Source: an uncultured bacterium (GTDB taxonomy: Bacteria; Krumholzibacteriota; Krumholzibacteriia; LZORAL124-64-63). From it: DNA of 57,484 bases. This document shows positions 51,204 to 57,484 of this stretch, in pieces (the first letter of the stretch is position 1; each line of letters starts with the position of its first letter). The DNA lies in NCBI GenBank assembly GCA_937864225.1, contig CALMJK010000012.1, positions 1-57,484 on the forward strand, given 5' to 3'. Position numbers and translations under genes: made by a program. The notes beneath the pieces are model-generated. The model did no database searches and was not told the DNA's origin. It saw only the letters and a program-made list of their open reading frames with translations.

Positions 51204-51653
51204 ATGGACGAGGAGCGCCGCACGGAACTCGACGACCTCGGCCGGTCCGGCGGCCCGCCCCCGGCGTTGCTGGCCTTCGCGCGCGACGCGCGCCTGTTCT
51301 GCCGGCGGCGCGAACAGATCGAGCGTCTGGAGGCGGTCCATCGCGCCGTGCCGCTGCTGCCGGACGAGTTGTACCGGCCGCCCGTGCCGGCCGATGTCGC
51401 GGTCCGGCGCGGCAGCCTGCGCGTGACGGAATTCCTGCCCGACGGACGCGAGGTCACGCGGGCCGTGCTGCAGGCCGGCGCCTTCCTGCGCGCGCGGGCC
51501 TGGGCGCCGGACGCCGCGACGCCCGACGCCGCGGGCCGCCCCCCGGCGCCCTGGCACGATCTGTCCTACGTTGTGCTGATGGCCCTCGACGAGGCGCAGC
51601 TCTGGGAACTGCCGCCGGGCACGCTCGACGAGCCCGCGGCCCCGCGGCCGTGA
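51204..51653 (+). CDS. Small cNMP-binding-like (Crp-type) beta-roll protein
   Basis: A 149-residue protein. ATG at 51204. The central VRRGSLRVTEFLPDGREVTRAVLQAGAFL resembles the beta-roll of cyclic-nucleotide-binding (Crp/Fnr) domains. No DNA-binding helix-turn-helix is visible, and the N-terminus is helical. It may be a truncated or regulatory relative. It ends 34 bases before gpmI and could be co-transcribed. Moderate to low certainty on fold. Confidence 0.5.
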   Translation: MDEERRTELDDLGRSGGPPPALLAFARDARLFCRRREQIERLEAVHRAVPLLPDELYRPPVPADVAVRRGSLRVTEFLPDGREVTRAVLQAGAFLRARAWAPDAATPDAAGRPPAPWHDLSYVVLMALDEAQLWELPPGTLDEPAAPRP

Positions 51654-51687
51654 ACGCCCGCGGCCCCGGCGCGCGCCAGAGGTGGCG

Positions 51688-53238
51688 ATGACCAGCCGAC
51701 CGAAACCCCAGGTGGTCCTGTGCATCCTCGACGGCGTGGGCTGGCGCCCGGACGCCGAGACCGGCAACGCCGTCGCGCTGGCCCGTCCCCGCTTCTATGC
51801 CTCGCTGCTGGCGCGGTACCCGCACACGACGCTGCGCTGCTCCGGACTCGACGTGGGCCTGCCCGCCGGCCAGATGGGCAACAGCGAGGTGGGGCACCTG
51901 ACCATCGGCGCGGGACGCGTCATCGACCAGGAGCTCAACCGCATCTCGCGCTCGCTCGCCTCCGGCGAGTTCGAGCGCCTGCCCGCCTGGACCGACTTCG
52001 GCGCGCGCGTGAAGGCCGGCAGCGGCCGGCTGCACCTGCTCGGGTTGGTCTCGCCGGGCGGCGTGCACTCCCACACCGATCACCTGTACGGCATCGTCGC
52101 GCGCGCGAAGGCCGCCGGGGTGCGCGAGGTCTTCGTGCACGCCTTCCTCGACGGGCGCGACACCGACCCGCAGGCCGGGCTGGGCTACGTGGAGGATCTG
52201 CGGGCGGAGCTGGCGCGGATCGGGGCCGGTAGGGTGGCGACGGTCATGGGGCGCTACTACGCCATGGACCGCGACAAGCGCTGGGACCGCGTGCAGAAGG
52301 CCTGGCGCGCCCTCGTGCACGGCGAGGGGGTCCTCGCGGACGACCCCGCGCACGCGATCCGCGCCTCCTACGCGGGCGGCGTGACCGACGAGTTCGTGCT
52401 GCCGGTCGTGATCACGGACGCCGGCCGCCCCGTCGCCACGGTGGCCGACGGCGACGGCGTCCTGTTCTGGAACTTCCGCGCCGACCGCGCCCGCGAGCTG
52501 ACCTGGGCCTTCAACCAGGACGACTTCAGCGGCTTCGCGCGGCCACGCCGGCCGCGGGTCGCGTATCTCTGCCTGACGTCCTACGACGAGACGCTGAAGC
52601 TGCCGGTGCTCTACGCGGCGCAGGCGCCGCGGGACATCCTGGCCGACGTGCTGGCGGCCCACGGCGCCCGCAACCTGCGCGTTGCCGAGACCGAGAAGTA
52701 CGCCCACGTCACCTACTTCTTCAACGGCGGCCGCGAGCAGCCCTATCCGGGCGAGGAGCGCATCCTGATCCCGTCGCCCCAGGTCGCCACCTACGATCTG
52801 CAGCCGGAGATGAGCGCGCCCGGCGTCGCGCGAGCCGTGATCGAGCAGGCGGCCCTCGGCGCGCACGACGTGATCGTGGTCAACTTCGCCAACGGCGACA
52901 TGGTGGGGCACACCGGCGTGCTCGCGGCGGCCGTGCAGGCCGTGCAGACGCTCGACGTGCTGCTGGCCGCCCTGATCCCGCCGATCGTCGAGCGCGGGGG
53001 CACCGTGCTGGTCACCGCCGACCACGGCAACTGCGAGGAGATGATCGCGCCCGACGGCCGGATCCTCACGGCCCACTCCCTCAACCCCGTGCCGCTGGTG
53101 GCCGTGTCCACGGCGCTGGCGGGACGCCGCGACGCCATCCCGCCGGGCCCGCACGCGCTGGCCGATCTCGCGCCGACCGTGCTGAAGCTGCTGGATCTGC
53201 CGCAACCCCAAGCCATGACGGGAATTCCGCTGCTTTGA
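51688..53238 (+). CDS. gpmI: 2,3-bisphosphoglycerate-independent phosphoglycerate mutase
   Basis: A 516-residue glycolytic enzyme interconverting 3- and 2-phosphoglycerate. ATG at 51688 after GAGGTGG. Alkaline-phosphatase-fold marks: VLCILDGVGWRPD, AGQMGNSEVGHLTIGAGRV with the phosphoserine near residue 66, HAFLDGRDTDPQAG, GRYYAMDRDKRWDR, NFADGDMVGHTGV-type NFANGDMVGHTG, and TADHGNCEEM. Full length for the family. Confidence 0.97.
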   Translation: MTSRPKPQVVLCILDGVGWRPDAETGNAVALARPRFYASLLARYPHTTLRCSGLDVGLPAGQMGNSEVGHLTIGAGRVIDQELNRISRSLASGEFERLPAWTDFGARVKAGSGRLHLLGLVSPGGVHSHTDHLYGIVARAKAAGVREVFVHAFLDGRDTDPQAGLGYVEDLRAELARIGAGRVATVMGRYYAMDRDKRWDRVQKAWRALVHGEGVLADDPAHAIRASYAGGVTDEFVLPVVITDAGRPVATVADGDGVLFWNFRADRARELTWAFNQDDFSGFARPRRPRVAYLCLTSYDETLKLPVLYAAQAPRDILADVLAAHGARNLRVAETEKYAHVTYFFNGGREQPYPGEERILIPSPQVATYDLQPEMSAPGVARAVIEQAALGAHDVIVVNFANGDMVGHTGVLAAAVQAVQTLDVLLAALIPPIVERGGTVLVTADHGNCEEMIAPDGRILTAHSLNPVPLVAVSTALAGRRDAIPPGPHALADLAPTVLKLLDLPQPQAMTGIPLL

Positions 53239-53261
53239 CCTCTCCGCGTCCGGGCGCCGCG

Positions 53262-53280
53262 GGGGGCCACTTCGGCCCCC
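53262..53280 (+). terminator. Hairpin after gpmI
   Basis: GGGGGCC and GGCCCCC around ACTTC; extended by GGCGC and GCGCC. No T-tract. Confidence 0.5.
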
Positions 53281-53286
53281 GCGCCG

Positions 53287-53315
53287 TGGACAGGGGGGGG
53301 TGATGGTGCTAGAAT
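53287..53315 (+). promoter_or_regulatory. Candidate promoter of the secreted OB-fold gene
   Basis: TGGACA at 53287-53292 and TAGAAT at 53310-53315, separated by 17 bases, about 200 bases before the start at 53516. Confidence 0.45.
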
Positions 53316-53515
53316 GCCCCTTCAACGCCAACGGTCCCAAGACCGCGCGCTTTCGCAACCTGGAGGTGGGCCTATCGCGTTGACCGCTTCCGCGCACGCA
53401 TATTGAGGGGTTTCTCGCAGTCAGCCGGCGGCAGGCCTTTCCGCTGTTCAGCGTTCCGCACTTGACGCTGTACCGTTCGTCCCTGCGCCACCCCCTTTGC
53501 AAGGAGACCCGAGGC

Positions 53516-55438
53516 ATGAAACAGGTTCTCTGGGGCGTCGCTCTGTGCGGCTGCCTGTTCGCGTTGGCGCCGATGACATCGGCCCAGGTGATCTCGATAG
53601 ACACGATCCAGTACTACAACCCCCTGACCGGAGCCCCCTCCAGCCCGTACGCCGGGCAGGTCGTCACGGTCGAGGGCCAGATCTACGTGGTGAAGGGCAC
53701 TTACAACTCCGGCACGCACTACATCCAGGGCTCGGACGGGGGCATCCAGTTCTTCTCCTCGACCGCCCCGGCCTTGGTCTACGGCGATCGCATCCAGGTC
53801 ACGGGCACCGTGGCGCTGTATTCGGGAGAGATCCAGCTTTCGCCCGTGACGAACATCGCCTTCCTGGGCAACGAGCCCGAGCCGGCGCCCCTGGTCAGGA
53901 CCATCAACGCATTGCGGACCGACTTCGAGAACGTCGGCAGCTTCGTCCAGACCGAGGGCTACGTGGCCACGGCGCCCGCGGGCGGGCAGTTCAAGCTGCA
54001 CAGCGGCGCCGGCGACAGCATCATCGTGTACATCGACTACGACACCGGCATCGACCTGACCGGCATCGCCGTGGGCGACTACCTCGCGGTCAAGTCACCC
54101 TGCGTCATGTACAACGGCCTCGTCGAGCTGAAGCCGCGCAAGCAGTCCGATATCATCACGCCGTTCCCGGTCATCGAGAGCGTGGCCGCCGCCAACTGGA
54201 CGCCGACCTCGACCCAGCCGATCGCGATCTCGGCCTCGATCTTCGACAACGACGGCACGGTGGTCAGCGCCCGGCTCTACTACCGCAACAGCGCCGGCGA
54301 CAGCCTCGGGGCCTTCGTCTCGGTGGCCATGAGCAACAGCGGCGACACCTGGACCGGCACCATTCCGTCGCCCCACAACCTGCGCCAGGTGGACTACTAC
54401 CTCGAGGCCACGGACAACGACGCTCGCGTCACGAAGAACCCGGCCGCCGCGCCGGGCGCGTTCTACTCCCTGGCGATCGGCTTCACGCCGATCTACGACA
54501 TCCAGTACGTGCATCCCGACACCGTCAGCACGTACAGCTCGCTGTACGGCATGTGCGTGAACGTGGATGCCATCGTCACCTACGGGACCGGCGAAGCCGG
54601 CGCCGTGAGCCGGTTCGTCATCGAGGACGCCGAGGGCGGGCCGTTCAGCGGCCTGTTCGTGTACGAGGGGTCGGGCACCTACGGCACGGTGCTGCCCGGC
54701 GACCGCGTGCAGATCGGCGGCTACGTGGACGAGTTCTACGGGTTCACCGAACTGCAGCCGCACGTGGGCGCCGCGGTGAAGCTCGTGTCGTTCGGCAACG
54801 ATCTGCCGCCCGTGATATACGCCCGCACGCGCGATCTGGCCGACAACACGATCGGCACCGACGGCAACGGCCGCATGGGCGAACAGTACGAGGCGTGCAT
54901 GGTGCGCACGATGGCCGCGGCCCTCGTCGACACCCTCGGCTACGGCAACTACATCATCTCGGACACGGGCGCGCGGGCCGACTCCGCGCTCGTGGACCCG
55001 CTGGTCGCGCTGACCTACCAGCCGATCATCGGCGACTACCTCATCGTCGAGGGGTGGATGGACTACGCCGGCGCCATGTACCGCCTGCGCCCCGTGCGCG
55101 ACGAGGACATCGTGGCCGGGCTGACCGGCGCCGGCGAATCGCTGCCGCAGGTGCTGCCCGCGGGCGGCTTCGTCAGCGTCGCGCCCAACCCGTTCAATCC
55201 CAAGACCGACATCGAATTCGCGCTGACCAGGCCCAACCTGGTGCAGCTAAACGTCTATAACCTGCGCGGCCAGCTCGTGCGCAAGCTCGCCGGCGGCCTG
55301 CTCGAGGCGGGCTCGCACGAGGTCGCCTGGGACGGCACCGACGATTTCGGCGCCCGCGTCGGCAGCGGCACCTATTTCGCCCGCCTGCGCATCGGCACCG
55401 AGGTGCTGCAGGTGCAGAAGATGCAAATGGTGAAGTAG
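53516..55438 (+). CDS. Secreted OB-fold/DUF5689-like protein with T9SS-type sorting domain
   Basis: A 640-residue protein. ATG at 53516 after AAGGAG; signal peptide GVALCGCLFALAPMTSAQ. Repeated OB-like units are visible (QVVTVEGQIYVVKGTYNSG with YGDRIQVTGTVALYSGEIQL; FVQTEGYVATAP; VDAIVTYGTGEAGAVSRFV; GDRVQIGGYVDEFYGFTELQP). They resemble nucleic-acid-associated OB/DUF5689 domains but no nuclease residues are evident. The final 85 residues are a FlgD-like/T9SS sorting domain (VAPNPFNPKTDIEFALTRP, LNVYNLRGQLV, VGSGTYFARLRIG). Probably surface or extracellular. Function unknown. Confidence 0.85.
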   Translation: MKQVLWGVALCGCLFALAPMTSAQVISIDTIQYYNPLTGAPSSPYAGQVVTVEGQIYVVKGTYNSGTHYIQGSDGGIQFFSSTAPALVYGDRIQVTGTVALYSGEIQLSPVTNIAFLGNEPEPAPLVRTINALRTDFENVGSFVQTEGYVATAPAGGQFKLHSGAGDSIIVYIDYDTGIDLTGIAVGDYLAVKSPCVMYNGLVELKPRKQSDIITPFPVIESVAAANWTPTSTQPIAISASIFDNDGTVVSARLYYRNSAGDSLGAFVSVAMSNSGDTWTGTIPSPHNLRQVDYYLEATDNDARVTKNPAAAPGAFYSLAIGFTPIYDIQYVHPDTVSTYSSLYGMCVNVDAIVTYGTGEAGAVSRFVIEDAEGGPFSGLFVYEGSGTYGTVLPGDRVQIGGYVDEFYGFTELQPHVGAAVKLVSFGNDLPPVIYARTRDLADNTIGTDGNGRMGEQYEACMVRTMAAALVDTLGYGNYIISDTGARADSALVDPLVALTYQPIIGDYLIVEGWMDYAGAMYRLRPVRDEDIVAGLTGAGESLPQVLPAGGFVSVAPNPFNPKTDIEFALTRPNLVQLNVYNLRGQLVRKLAGGLLEAGSHEVAWDGTDDFGARVGSGTYFARLRIGTEVLQVQKMQMVK

Positions 55439-55462
55439 CCGCGCGGCTTCCCGGCGGTGAAG

Positions 55463-55497
55463 GGCGGCCCCGACGCGCGCGGCGCGGCGGGGCCGCC
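55463..55497 (+). terminator. Hairpin after the secreted OB-fold gene
   Basis: Stem GGCGGCCCC against GGGGCCGCC with a 17-base loop, 25 bases beyond the stop. Confidence 0.5.
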
Positions 55498-55616
55498 GCG
55501 CATGGCGGAGAGCGCGGCATTCAGTTGCGATTGTTCGAAGATGTATTATTTTAGGGCGCGATCCGCGTCCGGTTCTCATTGGATGGGGGATGCGCGTCCC
55601 CGGAGGGAGTGGGGCC

Positions 55617-55949
55617 TTGAGCGAGACGAATCTGGTCAACGTGACCGAGAGCGCGGCGTCGGCCCTGGGCGGCCTCAATTTCGCCGCGGAAGGCGGCAGC
55701 GCGATCCGGGTCTACTTCATGGGCTTTGGGTGAGGCGGACCATCCCTCGGGATGGCTCTGGATGAGCCGAAGACGGAAGACAGCGTGTTCGACGTGGGCG
55801 GCTGCAAGTTCCTGCTCGCCCCCGACGTGACGGAAGTGGTCCGGCAGATGGGCGGCGTGCAGGTCGATTACGTAGACGAGCCGCAGCGCAAGGGCTACAC
55901 CATCCAGGTCGTCGATCGCAACTGCGGCGGCTGCGAGTGCGGCAGCTGA
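55617..55949 (+). CDS. HesB/IscA-like selenoprotein with in-frame UGA
   Basis: A 110-residue A-type iron-sulfur protein read through a TGA at 55731-55733 as selenocysteine (residue 39). TTG at 55617 with GGAGGGAG upstream. Before the TGA: NLVNVTESAASALGGLNF and IRVYFMGFG. After it, in the same frame: GGPSLGMALDEPKTED, VGGCKFLLAPD and the C-terminal NCGGCECGS, the conserved Cys pair of the family. The TGA sits where HesB/IscA proteins have their first metal-binding Cys. HesB-like selenoproteins are a known family. A SECIS-like hairpin follows (55754-55768). Gene callers would split it at the TGA, giving an apparent small ORF from 55752. Confidence 0.85.
55754..55768 (+). promoter_or_regulatory. 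Candidate bacterial SECIS element
   Basis: GGCTC and GAGCC form a five-base stem with loop TGGAT, beginning 20 bases after the TGA. A second possible stem, CCATCC/GGATGG (55740-55755), lies between. Spacing and a G early in the apical loop fit bacterial SECIS rules. Confidence 0.6.
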
Positions 55950-56001
55950 CATCGCGCGGATAGAAGGCGGGGGCCGCGCGGCGCAGGTGGGCCGTGAAAG
56001 G

Positions 56002-56030
56002 GCGGGAGGGGACCTTGGGTCCCCTCCCGC
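56002..56030. terminator. Bidirectional terminator hairpin
   Basis: Perfect 13-base stem, GCGGGAGGGGACC against GGTCCCCTCCCGC, loop TTG, further closed by CGTGAA and TTCACG. Lies between two convergent genes. Confidence 0.75.
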
Positions 56031-56070
56031 GTTCACGTCGAGGCTTTGAGCGCGCCAGCGGCGCGGTCAT

Positions 56071-56295
56071 TCAGTAGCGATCCTCTTCCTCGTCTTCGTC
56101 GGGCGAGTCATCGTCGTCTATCAGATCCTCGTCTTCGAATTCCTCGCCCTCGAGATCCTCCTCGAATTCGGCCTCCTCGCCAGCCTCCATGTCCTCTTCC
56201 CACTCGTCACGGCAGTCGTTCGAACAGAACGTCATGTTCTTGAAGCGAATCGGCTTGCCCGTGACTTCGTCGCCACACCAGGCACACTCGATCAT
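56071..56295 (-). CDS. Zinc-ribbon protein with extremely acidic tail
   Basis: A 74-residue protein. ATG at 56295 after GGAGG. The N-terminus is a treble-clef-like zinc site (CAWCGDEVTGKPIRFKNMTFCSNDCRDEW, two Cys pairs). From residue 35 on it is almost entirely Asp and Glu (EEDLEGEEFEDEDLIDDDDSPDEDEEED). Such small zinc-finger/acidic proteins may bind nucleic-acid-binding partners. Function unknown; cytoplasmic. Confidence 0.8.
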   Translation of the reverse strand: MIECAWCGDEVTGKPIRFKNMTFCSNDCRDEWEEDMEAGEEAEFEEDLEGEEFEDEDLIDDDDSPDEDEEEDRY

Positions 56296-56506
56296 CGCGG
56301 AGTACCTCCCAGCAATCCACGGTGCTCGCGCCCGCGACGGCCGGCCTCGCTGCGCGCCGCCGCGCCTCCTGCGGCGAGCCGGGGACAGCGCCGGGCCGGT
56401 TTTCCGCTCCGCAGAGCCCCGAAACCCGTGCCCCCGCCGCTCACGGCGCGAATGAATACACGGATGACGCGGGAGCGCAAGGGGGGAAACAGAAGATTTT
56501 CCGGCC

Positions 56507-57316
56507 TCAGGCCCGGCGTGCGGCCACGATGTAGGCGACCCAGGCGGGCGAGGCGTCGCCGCGCTTGCCCGGCCGGAAAACCCCGTTGGGCTCGCCCGAC
56601 CGGTCGGCCCCCTCCCAGTAGACCACCGAGTCGGCAAACCCCGCTCTTTGCAGCAGTTCACGCGTTTCCGGCAGCGACCACAGCCGCCAATCGTAGGTGA
56701 ACGCCCGGCGCATCTGCGAGCCGTCCGGAAAACGGAAGTGGATGTGGCACCGGTAATCGTGCGAGATCGGATTGAAAGAATCCTGGTCCCAGACGTAGGT
56801 GAACCCGTCGCAGGGGCGGGCCTCCTCCTGGGCCACCTGCGCCTCGGGCCCGCCGAAGATGTCGAGGATCAGCAGGCCCTCGCGGCGCAGCGACCGATAG
56901 GCGTTGCGCAAGTAGACCAGCAGCGCGTCGTGGGTCTTGAAGGTCCACCACGAGAAATTCGTGGCCGCGACGATGTCCGCGCGGGGCGCCCGCACGTTGC
57001 GCACGTCGTCCTGCAGGAGCCGCATGCGCACGGCGGCGGCGCCCAGCGGCGCGACGTTGCGCCGCCGCCCCCAGGCGAGCGTCGGCCCGTGCAGGTCCAC
57101 GCCCAGCGCGACCCGATCGGGACCGGAACGCACCCAGCGGCACCCGAGCTGGGCCGTGCCGCAGAAATCCTCGCGCAGGAAGTTCGCGCGGCGGCCGAAG
57201 GCGCGCCTGAAGACGCGATCGAAGAACTCGACCTCGAAGTCCACGTTCTGGACGCTGTCCTCATAGAGCCGATGCCGGTCGGCGGTCTGGGCCGTGAGCC
57301 GGAGAATCTTCTTCAC
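56507..57316 (-). CDS. Class I SAM-dependent methyltransferase
   Basis: A 269-residue cytoplasmic enzyme. The start reads KKILRLTAQTADRHRLYEDSVQNVDFEVEFFDRVFRRAFG. The SAM-binding region is FLREDFCGTAQLGCRWVR with VALGVDLHGPTLAWG, followed by ADIVAATNFSWWTFKTHDAL and LRREGLLILDIFGGPEA. The C-terminus is YIVAARRA. Substrate unknown. The sequence beyond 57316 (168 bases) shows no supportable gene. Confidence 0.88.
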   Translation of the reverse strand: MKKILRLTAQTADRHRLYEDSVQNVDFEVEFFDRVFRRAFGRRANFLREDFCGTAQLGCRWVRSGPDRVALGVDLHGPTLAWGRRRNVAPLGAAAVRMRLLQDDVRNVRAPRADIVAATNFSWWTFKTHDALLVYLRNAYRSLRREGLLILDIFGGPEAQVAQEEARPCDGFTYVWDQDSFNPISHDYRCHIHFRFPDGSQMRRAFTYDWRLWSLPETRELLQRAGFADSVVYWEGADRSGEPNGVFRPGKRGDASPAWVAYIVAARRA

Positions 57317-57484
57317 GATGGGGCCGGGTCCTTTCCGGGGAACGTGTGCCTGGAGGCGGGTCGTGCTGGCGGGGCGGAATATTCAACCACCGCGCGTTCA
57401 AGTCAAGCGTTGTGCCTGCGAGACTGTGTCTGGCGCGGCTGCTGCTGCGGCGCACGCCATGACCATGCCCGAACCGTCCGCCGC

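Noticed and set aside
55731..55733. TGA read as another amino acid by a variant genetic code
   Set aside because: Many genes here end properly in TGA (for example the toxin, methyltransferase and TonB genes), so TGA is a stop by default.
55752..55949. Stand-alone 65-residue gene, or a frameshifted HesB gene
   Set aside because: The upstream half is in the same frame and is interrupted only by TGA; no frameshift is needed, and the Sec reading restores the conserved family sequence.
57317..57484. Start of another gene at the right edge (ATGACCATGCCC near 57460)
   Set aside because: Fewer than ten codons remain and no ribosome site is visible.

Overview
The window looks like a piece of a high-GC, Gram-negative bacterium of the FCB superphylum, of the Krumholzibacteriota/Eisenbacteria type. 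The clues are secreted proteins ending in a FlgD-like/T9SS-type sorting domain (NPFNP motif, VYDLAGR-like strand, final basic segment), a TonB receptor, outer-membrane beta-barrels and very GC-rich core genes. The phylum is inferred from protein style only; no rRNA marker is present.

Bases 1 to about 13,030 are the interior of a chromosomal integron. Fourteen complete gene cassettes lie head to tail, all read on the + strand and separated by attC sites of about 60-110 bp. In most cassettes the first six bases (TTRRRY) are the reverse complement of the start of that cassette's own attC, as site-specific cassette exchange predicts. Cargo: an SRA/HNH endonuclease, a SIMPL-domain protein, several small membrane or secreted unknowns, a TPR protein, a Phd/YefM-RelE/ParE toxin-antitoxin pair with its own promoter and operator-like palindrome, a serine hydrolase, a methyltransferase, an SDR oxidoreductase and a GNAT acetyltransferase. 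No integrase is in view. The array decays between 13,530 and 14,670, where there are orphan attC halves, an antisense dockerin-type gene and a tRNA-Lys-like gene whose acceptor stem cannot pair.

From 14.7 to 28.7 kb is core chromosome. It holds an archaeal-type HMG-CoA synthase/thiolase/DUF35 operon, an outer-membrane barrel, an L-lactate permease, a beta-propeller protein and the addB-addA recombination nuclease.

From 28.7 to 46.2 kb is a beta-glucan (most likely laminarin, beta-1,3-glucan) utilisation locus with no SusC/SusD. Its parts are an exported GH17 and a secreted GH16 with a sorting domain, two paralogous secreted proteins, a GPH-type sugar symporter, a giant GH94/149/161-type phosphorylase, a GH1 beta-glucosidase, a glycosidase fused to an outer-membrane barrel, a carbohydrate-binding lipoprotein and a ROK regulator. 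Four copies of one palindromic operator sit at the locus's regulatory regions. The likely flow is extracellular cleavage by GH16/GH17 and the anchored glycosidase, import by the symporter, then cytoplasmic phosphorolysis and hydrolysis.

From 46.2 to 51.1 kb is a TPP-riboswitch operon: TonB receptor, thiamine pyrophosphokinase and Na+/solute symporter. The rest holds gpmI, a secreted OB-fold protein with a sorting domain, a HesB/IscA-like selenoprotein with an in-frame UGA and a downstream SECIS-like hairpin, an acidic zinc-ribbon protein and a methyltransferase.
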